A stretch of DNA of 64,000 bases, taken from NCBI RefSeq assembly GCF_000283655.1, contig NC_016622.1, forward strand, positions 384,501-448,500, written 5' to 3'. Positions 7,905-15,934 of this stretch are shown here, piece after piece (within the stretch, counting starts at the first letter, position 1; every line of letters begins with the position of its first letter). The translations under genes and the position numbers were made by a program. This DNA is from Azospirillum lipoferum 4B (GTDB taxonomy: Bacteria > Pseudomonadota > Alphaproteobacteria > Azospirillales > Azospirillaceae). A model generated the notes under the pieces. It was not told where the DNA came from, ran no database searches, and saw nothing but the letters and a program-made list of their open reading frames with translations.

Positions 7905-8073
7905 AGGAGGTGACGCGAGCCGCTTTCCTGAATGGCGGGACCGGTTTCCCGATCCCGCCACCTCTGGCTTTACCGATCCTGGTCCCTGTTGAAGCCCGCT
8001 TCGAACTCGAACTTCAGCTTGAACCAGAAGCAGCCGAGCCACTTCAGGTATTTTCTCACTCGCGTCACCTCCT
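7905..8073. repeat. 15-bp inverted repeat containing a Shine-Dalgarno sequence
   Basis: AGGAGGTGACGCGAG at 7905-7919 is repeated perfectly in reverse complement at 8059-8073, 139 bases further on. The right-hand copy is the ribosome binding site and start context of the 29-residue gene on the minus strand. The left-hand copy, on the plus strand, is followed by GCC where the right copy has GTG, so it has no start codon at the right spacing. A further hairpin, TGGCGGGA/TCCCGCCA, lies between them at 7933-7960. Confidence 0.7.
7970..8059 (-). CDS. Candidate 29-residue basic-aromatic peptide
   Basis: A GTG at 8059 stands eight bases after a perfect AGGAGG on the minus strand and opens a 29-codon frame ending in TAA. 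The product is rich in aromatic and charged residues: RKYLKWLGCFW, then alternating KLKFEFEAGF, and ends in NRDQDR. The pattern suggests a membrane-surface or amphipathic peptide. The hairpin 7933-7960 lies directly downstream and may stabilise or end the transcript, although it has no T-run. No family is recognised. The very strong binding site is the main evidence; the gene would be missed by usual length cut-offs. Confidence 0.55.
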   Translation of the reverse strand: MRKYLKWLGCFWFKLKFEFEAGFNRDQDR

Positions 8074-8307
8074 TTCGGTTGCCGGCAGTGCATGGAGTGC
8101 GTCCGTTGGCGCGAGAATACAGAGCATGCAATCGCGTGCCAATCGCGAATCCTTGACGAACTTGCCGCCAGGTTGCGGTTTGGCTCTGCCGCCCCGGCCG
8201 CGCTCGGCTCAGCGCCGCTGGTGCTGCAACCGGAGCGGTGATAGCGTGCGGGCAGGCGTTTCCAGACCGACCCGCTCAGCCTGACCTGCCGCGAAGGACC
8301 GTCGCCC

Positions 8308-9159
8308 GTGACCTTCCCACATCCGCTCGATGCCCGGGAGACGACCGCTTCCCGGCAAGGCTCGGAACCGTCCGTCGCGCCTGTGGTGGTGGAGGCGCGG
8401 AAGCTCTCGCTGGTCTATCCCACCGCCGACAAGCCGGTCATGGCATTGAGCGAGGTCGACCTGACCATCGCCAAGGGTGATTTCGTCTCGCTGATCGGTC
8501 CCAGCGGCTGCGGCAAGACCACGTTGCTGCGCGTGATCGCCGACCTGGAACGCCCGACCTCCGGCCATATCGCCATCGAAGGCATGACACCGGAGCAGGC
8601 ACGGCTGAAGCGGCTCTACGGCTATGTCTTCCAGGCCCCGGCGCTCTATCCCTGGCGCACGGTGGAGCGCAACGTGATGCTGCCGCTGGAGATCATGGGG
8701 CTGCCCAAGGCCGACCGGCAGCAGCGCGCCCGAGAGCAGTTGGAGCGCGTCGGCTTGGTCGGCTTCGAGCGCAAGTTTCCCTGGCAGTTGTCCGGCGGCA
8801 TGCAGCAGCGCGTATCGATTGCCCGCGCGCTGGCCTTGCAGCCGGACCTGCTTCTGATGGACGAGCCGTTCGGCGCGCTGGACGAGATCACCCGCGACCA
8901 TCTGAACCTGCATCTGACCCAGCTGTGGCGGGCGACCGGCAAGACCTGCGTCTTCGTCACCCATTCCATCGCCGAAGCGGTGTTCCTGTCCACCCGCATC
9001 GTGGTGATGAGCCCGCGCCCCGGCCGCATTCTCGACGTCATCGACTGCAACAGCCTGCCGCGCGAGCGGACGCTGGACCTCCGCGAGTCGCCGGAATTCG
9101 CCGCCATCGCCCACCGCGTGCGGGAGGGGCTGAAGGAAGGGCACAGCTACGATGATTAG
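8308..9159 (+). CDS. ABC importer ATP-binding protein, NitT/TauT (SsuB/TauB-like) type
   Basis: A 283-residue cytoplasmic ATPase driving solute uptake with the two following permeases. Visible motifs are Walker A GPSGCGKTT, the family Q-loop region YVFQAPALYPWRTVERNV, signature LSGGMQQR, Walker B LLLMDEPFGALDE and the switch His in FVTHSIAEAV. The first 25 residues are an unusual hydrophilic extension. The GTG start at 8308 is supported by AAGGA nine bases upstream. The stop overlaps the next start, so the genes are co-translated. The substrate is not evident; sulfonates, nitrate-like anions, pyrimidines or hydantoins are all transported by this class. Confidence 0.88.
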   Translation: MTFPHPLDARETTASRQGSEPSVAPVVVEARKLSLVYPTADKPVMALSEVDLTIAKGDFVSLIGPSGCGKTTLLRVIADLERPTSGHIAIEGMTPEQARLKRLYGYVFQAPALYPWRTVERNVMLPLEIMGLPKADRQQRAREQLERVGLVGFERKFPWQLSGGMQQRVSIARALALQPDLLLMDEPFGALDEITRDHLNLHLTQLWRATGKTCVFVTHSIAEAVFLSTRIVVMSPRPGRILDVIDCNSLPRERTLDLRESPEFAAIAHRVREGLKEGHSYDD

Positions 9160-10015
9160 GCGTGCGCTTCCCGTGACCGTGATGACACTGCTGTTGCTGG
9201 CGGCGTGGTACATCGGCGCAGCGTGGCTGAACTGGCCGCAGGCGGCGGAGACGCTGGCCCGCGCCGGCAAGCCTGCCGAATTCGCAGACGTGCTGGCCCA
9301 GGCCTATACGATGAAGCGCCCCATCCTGCCCACCCCCGGACAGGTGGTGGCGGAGCTGTGGAATTCCCTGACCGGCTACGCGCCGACCAGCCCGCGCAAC
9401 CTGCTGTTCCACACCTGGGTGACGGCGGAAGCGGCGCTGACCGGGCTGGCGATGGGGTTGGCGCTGGGCATCCTGCTGGCCGCCGGCATCGTCTATACCC
9501 GGACGCTGGAGGCCAGCCTGCTGCCCTGGGTGATCGCATCGCAGACCATCCCGATCCTGGCCATCGCGCCGATGATCGTGGTCATCCTCGGCAACATCGG
9601 GCTGACCGGGCTGCTGCCGAAGGCGGTGATCTGCATGTATCTGTGCTTTTTCCCGATCACGGTCGGCATGGTGAAGGGACTGCGGTCGGCCGATCCGCTG
9701 TGGCTCGACCTGATGCGGACCTATTCGGCCAGCGGGATGCGCGCCTTCTGGTCGCTGCGGCTTCCGGCCTCCATGCCGTTCCTGTTCGCCAGCCTCAAGG
9801 TGTCGGTCGCCATCAGCGTGGTCGGCGCCATCGTGGGCGAACTGCCGACCGGAGGGCAGGCCGGGTTGGGGGCGCGGCTGCTGTCGGGGTCTTATTACGG
9901 CCAGACCGTGCAGATCTGGGCGGCGCTGATCATGGCCTCGCTGCTGTCGGTGGCGCTGATCGCCGTGGTGCGCGGGCTGGAACTGGTCCTGCTGGGCCGG
10001 GCGGGGGCGCGATGA
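9152..10015 (+). CDS. ABC importer permease, NitT/TauT type (first)
   Basis: A 287-residue inner-membrane permease with about six helices. The BPD_transp_1 EAA-type coupling loop is visible around YSASGMRAFWSLRLPASMPFLFA. Its start overlaps the ATPase stop by eight bases, after GGAAGGG, and its stop overlaps the next permease start (ATGA). It probably pairs with the following larger permease to form a heterodimeric channel. Confidence 0.85.
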   Translation: MIRRALPVTVMTLLLLAAWYIGAAWLNWPQAAETLARAGKPAEFADVLAQAYTMKRPILPTPGQVVAELWNSLTGYAPTSPRNLLFHTWVTAEAALTGLAMGLALGILLAAGIVYTRTLEASLLPWVIASQTIPILAIAPMIVVILGNIGLTGLLPKAVICMYLCFFPITVGMVKGLRSADPLWLDLMRTYSASGMRAFWSLRLPASMPFLFASLKVSVAISVVGAIVGELPTGGQAGLGARLLSGSYYGQTVQIWAALIMASLLSVALIAVVRGLELVLLGRAGAR

Positions 10016-11166
10016 GCACCGCGGATCCCTACCGCACCAGCCTGCGGACCGCCGCCGACTGGGGACTGGTCGCCATAGCCGTGTTGACACTGGCCGCACT
10101 CGCCTTGCCGGTGGGTGCGCTGGGCGGTTCCTCTGTCGGCTGGTTCGGTGGGCAGGTGGGCGGAACCATGGCGCCGCTGTTCCTGATCGGGGTGGTGCTG
10201 GCGGTCGTCGCCGGCCGGTCCGCGCCGAAACGGGTCTGGGGTGCCTGGGTCGAGTTGGGCGGCGTGGCGTTGGCCTGGTTGCTGCCGCTGCATCTGCTGA
10301 ACGAGGGGCTGGACCTGTCGGCCGGCTGGGGGCTGTGGCTGTTCCTGGTCGCGGCGACGCTGCTGCTGTGGCGGGTGATGGGGGTGCTGGCCGGGGTGCC
10401 GGGCTGGACCCGCTCGGTCGTCGTGCCCGGCCTGTTCGGGCTTGGCCTGCTGGTGGGGTGGGAGGTGCTGGTGCGCGGCTTCCAGGTGCCGGCCATCCTG
10501 CTGCCGCCGCCCAGCCGCATCGCGTCGGCCCTGGCCGCCCATGCGCCGGTGCTGTGGGACGATTTCCGCCAGACCGTGCTGACCTCCGTCCTGCGCGGCT
10601 ATGTCATGGGCTGCGGCGCGGGGTTCCTGGTGGCAATCCTTGCCGACCGCGTGCCCTTTCTTGCCCGCGGGCTTCTGCCGCTCGGCAATCTCGCCAGTGC
10701 CATTCCGGTGGTCGGTATCGCGCCGATCATGGTCATGTGGTTCGGGTTCGACTGGCAATCGAAGGCGGCAGTGATCGTCGTCATGACCTTCTTCCCGATG
10801 CTGATCAACACGCTGGCCGGCCTTGGCAACTCGGAACGCATCCAGCTCGACCTGATGCGCTCCTACGGCGCCGGCTATGGGCGGACGCTGGTCAAGTTGC
10901 GTCTGCCGAACGCGCTTCCCTTCCTGTTCAACGGCTTGAAGATCAACTCCACCTTGGCGCTGATCGGCGCCATCGTGGCGGAGTTCTTCGGCACGCCGGT
11001 GGTCGGCATGGGTTTCCGCATCTCCACCGAAGTGGCGCGGATGAACCTGGACATCGTGTGGGCCACCATCGCGGTGGCGGCGCTGACCGGCTCCGGCCTC
11101 TATGGCGGCTTGGCGTTGCTGGAACGGGCGACGACGGCCTGGCATCCGTCCATGCGGCGGCGCTGA
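10012..11166 (+). CDS. ABC importer permease, NitT/TauT type (second, N-terminally extended)
   Basis: A 384-residue permease about 100 residues longer than usual. The first 150 residues add about four extra transmembrane helices (IAVLTLAALALPVGAL, LFLIGVVLAVVAG, VALAWLLPLHLL, LWLFLVAATLLLW). The rest is the normal fold, with ILLPPPSRI before the core and coupling loop YGAGYGRTLVKLRLPNALPF. It overlaps the previous gene by ATGA. No binding-protein gene follows; the next gene is a small unrelated protein. The substrate-binding protein may be encoded elsewhere or be shared with the second transporter. Confidence 0.85.
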   Translation: MSTADPYRTSLRTAADWGLVAIAVLTLAALALPVGALGGSSVGWFGGQVGGTMAPLFLIGVVLAVVAGRSAPKRVWGAWVELGGVALAWLLPLHLLNEGLDLSAGWGLWLFLVAATLLLWRVMGVLAGVPGWTRSVVVPGLFGLGLLVGWEVLVRGFQVPAILLPPPSRIASALAAHAPVLWDDFRQTVLTSVLRGYVMGCGAGFLVAILADRVPFLARGLLPLGNLASAIPVVGIAPIMVMWFGFDWQSKAAVIVVMTFFPMLINTLAGLGNSERIQLDLMRSYGAGYGRTLVKLRLPNALPFLFNGLKINSTLALIGAIVAEFFGTPVVGMGFRISTEVARMNLDIVWATIAVAALTGSGLYGGLALLERATTAWHPSMRRR

Positions 11167-11238
11167 GCTGCCCTGCGTAACCGCGCTGGCACGGCCATTG
11201 CTTTCGTCCTGCCATTCCGGCTGGCAGGGGAGGTGGGC

Positions 11239-11586
11239 ATGGCCGACATCGTCGTTCTCAAGCATGTCCGCCTGACGCGGGCGCTGGCGGCCATCGAAAT
11301 GGCTGCGGTGTCGCTGGACGGCGAACTGGCGGATTTGCGCACCACAGGCCAAGCGGGGCTGCTGGGCGACCACGCCGAGGAGGCCACGCTCCTGCGCACC
11401 TATGTCCGCACCTTGCGCGTCCTGTTGCAGGCGATGACTCCCGACGAGGTGGACGAGGCCGGGCTCGGCGAGCGCCATGCGCTGGCGGAGGCCGCGGTCG
11501 GCCGCTGTGCCGCGGCGTTGCGGGCGCTGGACCTGCCGGTAAACAGTGGGCCGGCCGGCAGCGGCCCGGTCAGCGGCATCGCCTGA
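11239..11586 (+). CDS. Small helical hypothetical protein
   Basis: A 115-residue soluble protein, mostly helical, starting MADIVVLKHVRLTRALAAI. The ATG at 11239 is five to six bases after GGGGAGG; the in-frame GTG at 11233 is inside that site and was rejected. No domain recognised. It sits between two ABC operons on the same strand, 72 bases after the first. Confidence 0.6.
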   Translation: MADIVVLKHVRLTRALAAIEMAAVSLDGELADLRTTGQAGLLGDHAEEATLLRTYVRTLRVLLQAMTPDEVDEAGLGERHALAEAAVGRCAAALRALDLPVNSGPAGSGPVSGIA

Positions 11587-11634
11587 CGACTCACTGTCGC
11601 GAAGCCGACAGCGCCTTGACGGCTTCCGGCCATT

Positions 11635-11652
11635 GCCATACTGCCGTATGGC
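11635..11652. promoter_or_regulatory. Inverted repeat upstream of second ABC operon
   Basis: GCCATAC-N4-GTATGGC is a perfect seven-base inverted repeat, 111 bases before the next start codon. A TATAGT (11699-11704) between them could be a -10 element, though no matching -35 was found. The repeat is a candidate operator. Confidence 0.35.
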
Positions 11653-11762
11653 TGGAATGCGGGGGGCCTTTCTCCTCTCCGCCTTCGAAACGCCGCGCTA
11701 TAGTGGCAGGCCCAACGAACAGTCGGACCCCACCGACAATGGTGCAGGCATAAAAGGGCGCG

Positions 11763-12536
11763 ATGAGGCTTCTCGTTTCCGATCTGACCCACCGCTATGA
11801 CGATCTGACCGTCCTGGACGGCATCGACCTGACGTTGGCGGAGGGTGAAATCCTGGCCGTGATCGGCCCCAGCGGCTGCGGAAAATCGACGCTGCTCGGC
11901 ATCGCCGGCGGCATCGTCGCCCCGACCTCCGGCAGCATCCGGGTGGAGGGGGAGGTGCCGGACGGCTGCCTGAACCCCATCACCTTCATCTTCCAGGATT
12001 TCGCCCTGCTGCCCTGGCGCAATGTGGAGGACAACATCGCCCTGGTGCTGGAGCATCACCGGCTCTCCACCGCCGAGCGGCGCGAGCGCATCGACAGCGG
12101 CCTGCGGCGCATGGGGCTGTCGGAGTTCCGCAAGGCTTTGCCCAAGCAGCTTTCCGGCGGCATGCGTCAGCGGGTCGGCATCGCCCGCGCGCTGGCGGTG
12201 CGCCCGGCCATGCTGTTGCTGGACGAGCCGCTGTCGGCGCTGGACGCCCAGACGCGCGAGCTGCTGATGGACGATTTCCTGGAGCTTTGGCGCCGGGAGA
12301 AGACCACCGCCCTCTACGTTACCCATAATCTGGACGAGGCGCTGCGGCTGGCCGACCGGGTCTGTGTGCTGAGCCGCCGCCCCGGCCGCATCCGCGAACT
12401 GGTCACCATCGAGGAACCGCGGGAGCGCCGGCAGGAGCCATCGGCCCAGGCCCATCTGGCCGAAGTGCGCGACCGCCTGTGGCACCTGATGAAGGCCGAA
12501 GCCCAGATGGCCGACCGGGAGATCGCCCGTGTCTGA
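11763..12536 (+). CDS. ABC importer ATP-binding protein, NitT/TauT type (second system)
   Basis: A 257-residue ATPase with Walker A GPSGCGKST, Q-loop IFQDFALLPWRNVEDN, signature LSGGMRQR, Walker B MLLLDEPLSALDA and switch region YVTHNLDEAL. It energises uptake with the next two genes. Its stop overlaps the permease start by eight bases. Same family as the ATPase at 8308, so the two systems probably arose by duplication or serve related solutes. Confidence 0.88.
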   Translation: MRLLVSDLTHRYDDLTVLDGIDLTLAEGEILAVIGPSGCGKSTLLGIAGGIVAPTSGSIRVEGEVPDGCLNPITFIFQDFALLPWRNVEDNIALVLEHHRLSTAERRERIDSGLRRMGLSEFRKALPKQLSGGMRQRVGIARALAVRPAMLLLDEPLSALDAQTRELLMDDFLELWRREKTTALYVTHNLDEALRLADRVCVLSRRPGRIRELVTIEEPRERRQEPSAQAHLAEVRDRLWHLMKAEAQMADREIARV

Positions 12537-13356
12537 CAGCCTGAACCCGACTGCTGCGCCCATCACGCCTGCAATGGGCCAGCCCGTCCGCTTCCGTGGC
12601 GGCGGCTTCACTGTGAAACGCCATCCCTGGGCGGCGCTGGCGGCCTTCGCCGTGTTGATCGCGGTTTGGGAGGGGGTGAGCCGTCTCGGCCTCGCCAGTC
12701 CGCTGTTCCTGCCGCCGCCGAGCGCGGTCGGACGCGCGCTGGCCGGCATGGTTTCGGACGGATCGCTGTGGCTGAACCTGAAGGCGTCGCTGGCGCGCAT
12801 CGCCGTCGGCTGGGTGCTGGGCACGGCAGGCGGCATGCTGGTGGGCTTCGCCATGGGCATCTTCTCCACCGCCCGCGCGGTCGGCGTGCCGCTGGTGTCG
12901 GCCTTCTTCCCGATCCCGAAGATCGCGCTTCTGCCGCTGTTCATCCTGTGGTTCGGCATTGGCGAGCCGTCGAAATTCGCCACCATCGGCTTCGGCGTCT
13001 TCTTCCCCACCGTCATCGCCACCTACAGCGCGATCGACTCCGTGCCGCGCAACCTGATCCGCATGGCGCAGAGCTTTGGCCTGCCCTGGCGGTCGATCCT
13101 GCGTTCAATCGTTCTGCCGGGGGCACTGCCGGGCATCCTGGCCGGATTCCGCATCACCGCCTCCATCGCGCTGATCCTGGTGGTGGCGGCGGAGATGATC
13201 GGCGCGGAATACGGCATCGGCGCCTTCGTGCTGATGGCCGGCAACCTGATGCAGACCGACACGCTGCTGGCCGGCGTGCTGGTGCTGTCGCTGCTGGGGC
13301 TCGCCATCGGCACCGTGCTGTCGCAGCTTGAGCGGCGCCTGCTGAACTGGCGCTGA
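12529..13356 (+). CDS. ABC importer permease, NitT/TauT type (second system)
   Basis: A 275-residue permease starting with GTG inside the end of the ATPase gene. After a polar 30-residue head come about six helices with LFLPPPSAVGRAL before the core and the coupling loop AQSFGLPWRSILRSIVLPGALPG typical of SsuC/TauC proteins. As the only permease in this operon it should act as a homodimer. Confidence 0.88.
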   Translation: MSDSLNPTAAPITPAMGQPVRFRGGGFTVKRHPWAALAAFAVLIAVWEGVSRLGLASPLFLPPPSAVGRALAGMVSDGSLWLNLKASLARIAVGWVLGTAGGMLVGFAMGIFSTARAVGVPLVSAFFPIPKIALLPLFILWFGIGEPSKFATIGFGVFFPTVIATYSAIDSVPRNLIRMAQSFGLPWRSILRSIVLPGALPGILAGFRITASIALILVVAAEMIGAEYGIGAFVLMAGNLMQTDTLLAGVLVLSLLGLAIGTVLSQLERRLLNWR

Positions 13357-13406
13357 CCGGCCTTTTCCCAAGAAACCTGAACCATCCATCGGGAGGATTT
13401 CCGTCC

Positions 13407-14444
13407 ATGACCGCCGCCATGACCGTGGCCCGCCTTACCCGGCGTGCCCTGCTCGCCACCGCCGGAGCTGCCTTTGCCGCCGGCACCCTGATGTCCGCCG
13501 CGCTGGCGCAGCCGCTGGAGAAGGCGACGGTCGGCGTGCTGGCGCTTTCTTCCTCCGGGCCGATCTTCATCGCCAAGGCCAAGGGCTATTTCGAGAAGGA
13601 AGGGTTGGACGTCGAACTGAAGATGTTCACTTCGGCCCAGCAGGTGCCGGTCGCGGTGACCTCGGGCGATGCCGATTTCGGGGTGACCGGCCTGACCGCC
13701 GGCTTCTACAACCTTGCCTCCAAGGGCGCCGTCACCATCATCGCCGCACAGAGCCGCGATGAGCCGGGCTTCCCGCTCAGCGCCTATCTCGCGACCAACG
13801 CCGCCTATGACGCCGGGCTGAAGGCGCCGGCCGACCTGAAGGGCAAGCGCATCGCCATCACCACGGTCGGCTCGACCTTCCACTACATGATCGGGCTGCT
13901 GGCGCAGAAGCACGGCTTCACGGTCAAGGACGTGACCATGGTGCCGCTGCAGGACGTGCCGAAGATGGTCGCCGCTTTCAAGGGCGGGCAGGTCGATGCC
14001 ATCATCGCGCCATCGACCGTGTCGCGGCAGCTGGTGGCCGACGGCGCCGGCAAGATGCTGGGCTGGGTCGGCGACGAGACTCCCTGGCAGCTCGGCGCCC
14101 TGTTCACCGCGCCGAAGACGATGAAGGACCGCCGCCCGCTGGTGGAGAAGTTCATGCGCGCCTACAAGACCGCGCTGGCCGAATACCACGCCGCCTTCAA
14201 CGGCAAGGACGCCTCCGGCCAGATGGTGAAGGGACCCGGCTATGACGAGTTGCTGACCATCATTGCCGACGCCACCAAGCAGAAGCCGGAAATCGTCGCC
14301 GCCGGCCTGCCCTATGTCGACCCGCAGGCCCGCCTGCTGGTGGACGACATCGTCAATCAGGTGAAGTTCTGGCAGTCGGAAGGGCAGGTCGACAAGGCGC
14401 TGGACCCGAAGTCGGTGATGGACCTCAGCATCGCCGGGCAGTGA
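13407..14444 (+). CDS. Periplasmic substrate-binding protein, NMT1/SsuA-like
   Basis: A 345-residue exported protein. The N-terminus has an RR pair (LTRRALLATAG) and a hydrophobic stretch ending at SAALAQ, a signal peptide possibly of Tat type. The mature part begins like aliphatic sulfonate or pyrimidine binding proteins: VGVLALSSSGPIFIAKAKGYFEKEGLDVEL, read here in two parts, and SGDADFGVTGLTAGFYN, where ligand contacts usually lie. GGGAGG precedes ATG 13407 and the gene is 50 bases behind its permease. It supplies substrate to the second transporter and might also serve the first. Confidence 0.88.
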   Translation: MTAAMTVARLTRRALLATAGAAFAAGTLMSAALAQPLEKATVGVLALSSSGPIFIAKAKGYFEKEGLDVELKMFTSAQQVPVAVTSGDADFGVTGLTAGFYNLASKGAVTIIAAQSRDEPGFPLSAYLATNAAYDAGLKAPADLKGKRIAITTVGSTFHYMIGLLAQKHGFTVKDVTMVPLQDVPKMVAAFKGGQVDAIIAPSTVSRQLVADGAGKMLGWVGDETPWQLGALFTAPKTMKDRRPLVEKFMRAYKTALAEYHAAFNGKDASGQMVKGPGYDELLTIIADATKQKPEIVAAGLPYVDPQARLLVDDIVNQVKFWQSEGQVDKALDPKSVMDLSIAGQ

Positions 14445-14465
14445 TGAGCGGGGGGAGGGGGGCGG

Positions 14466-15179
14466 TCACACGGCCAGATAGGCCGCCCTCACCCCGTCAT
14501 CCGCCAACAACTCCGTCATCGTGCCGGTCCAGCGCAGGCGGCCGGTTTCGATGACGCAGGCGCGGTCGGCGACCGCGGAGGCGAAGGACAGACTCTGTTC
14601 GGACAGCAGCACCGACAGCCCCTCCGCCTTCAAGCGCCGCACCGCGTCGGCCATCTGCTTCACGATCAGCGGCGCCAGCCCCTCCGACGGTTCGTCCAGC
14701 AGCAACAGAGACGGGTTGCCCATCAGCGTGCGGGCCAGCGTCAGCATCTGCTGCTCGCCGCCGCTCATCCGGGTGCCGCGGCGGCCGCGCATCTCCGCGA
14801 GGTTGGGGAACAGCGCAAACAGCTTCTCCGGCGTCCAGGCGGGAGCGTCGGGACGGGGCGGCTGGCGGCCGACCTCCAGGTTCTCCTCCACCGTCAGGTC
14901 GGCGAAGATGCGGCGGTCCTCCGGCACATAGCCGACGCCGAGACGGGCGATGCGGTGGGCGGGCAGGGCCGATAGGTCGTGGCCGTTGAAACGCAGGGTC
15001 GCGGCGCGGCGCTCCACCAGCCCCATGATCGCCTTCAGCGTGGTGGTCTTGCCGGCGCCGTTGCGGCCCATCAGCGCCACCACCTCGCCGCGCCCGACGG
15101 TCAGGGCGATGCCGTCGAGGATGTGGGCGCGACCGTACCAGGCCTGCAGGCCATCGACCGTCAGCAGGGGTTCGCTCAC
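14466..15179 (-). CDS. livF: LivF-type ABC ATP-binding protein
   Basis: A 237-residue ATPase of the branched-chain amino acid (HAAT) family: Walker A GRNGAGKTTT, signature MSGGEQQML, Walker B LLLLDEPSEGLAP, switch LLSEQS. The first codons overlap the end of livG by four bases. This is the last gene of a four-gene minus-strand operon (binding protein, fused permease, livG, livF). The gene is convergent with the NMT1-type binding protein gene. Confidence 0.9.
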   Translation of the reverse strand: MSEPLLTVDGLQAWYGRAHILDGIALTVGRGEVVALMGRNGAGKTTTLKAIMGLVERRAATLRFNGHDLSALPAHRIARLGVGYVPEDRRIFADLTVEENLEVGRQPPRPDAPAWTPEKLFALFPNLAEMRGRRGTRMSGGEQQMLTLARTLMGNPSLLLLDEPSEGLAPLIVKQMADAVRRLKAEGLSVLLSEQSLSFASAVADRACVIETGRLRWTGTMTELLADDGVRAAYLAV

Positions 15180-15934
15180 GCCTCGCCTCCCAGATAGACG
15201 GATTGCACGCGGGGATCGGCGCGCACCTGATCCGGCGAACCCTCCGCGATCAGCCGGCCGCGGTCGAGCACCAGCACGCGGGTGGCGTGGCCGAAGACGA
15301 CGTCCATGTCATGTTCGGTGAACAGCACGGCGAGGCCGCGCTCGCGCACCAATTCCGCCGTCAGCGCCATCAGGGCGAGCCGTTCGGCAGGCGCCATGCC
15401 GGCGGTCGGCTCGTCCATCAGCAGCACCGTCGGCTCGCTCGCCAGCGCCATCGCCAACTCGACCCGCTTGACGTCGCCATAGGCCAGCACACCGCAGGGT
15501 CGGTCGGCTTGGGAACCCATGCCGACGCGCTCCAGCAGGGCCAGCGCCGGCTCGCGGAACAGGGCGGCGGCCGGGCGCCACAGGCCGAACAGGCGGCGGG
15601 CGCGCGACAGCAGCACCATCTGCACATTCTCCGCCACCGTCATCGAGGCGAAGGTCGCGGTGATCTGGAAGGTCCGCCCGACGCCCAGCGCCCAGATGCG
15701 CCGCGGCGGCAGCCCGACCAGCTCCGTCCCGTCCAGCTTGACCGAGCCCGAGTCGGGCCGCAGCTGGCCGTTCAGCAGGTTGAAGCAGGTGCTCTTGCCG
15801 GCGCCATTCGGGCCGATCAGCGCCAGCAGGTCGCCGGAGCGCAGGGTGAAGGACACGCCGCCCACCGCCTGCACCCCGCCGAAGGAGCGTTGCAGGTCAC
15901 GCACCACCAGCTCGCTCATGGGCAACTCGCTCAT
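15176..15934 (-). CDS. livG: LivG-type ABC ATP-binding protein
   Basis: A 252-residue ATPase with Walker A GPNGAGKST, the LivG-type insert, LAYGDVKRVELAMALA as a variant signature (the usual LSYG is LAYG) and LLMDEPTAGM. AGGAGG five bases before ATG 15934 decides the start; Met6 (15919) is less likely. It overlaps the fused permease gene by four bases and livF by four bases, so translation is probably coupled. Confidence 0.9.
   Translation of the reverse strand: MSELPMSELVVRDLQRSFGGVQAVGGVSFTLRSGDLLALIGPNGAGKSTCFNLLNGQLRPDSGSVKLDGTELVGLPPRRIWALGVGRTFQITATFASMTVAENVQMVLLSRARRLFGLWRPAAALFREPALALLERVGMGSQADRPCGVLAYGDVKRVELAMALASEPTVLLMDEPTAGMAPAERLALMALTAELVRERGLAVLFTEHDMDVVFGHATRVLVLDRGRLIAEGSPDQVRADPRVQSVYLGGEA

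Noticed and set aside
7932-8156. Plus-strand frame opposite the 29-residue gene
   Set aside because: Its ATG is about 20 bases from the AGGAGG, too far for initiation, and the product is a shadow of the minus-strand peptide gene.
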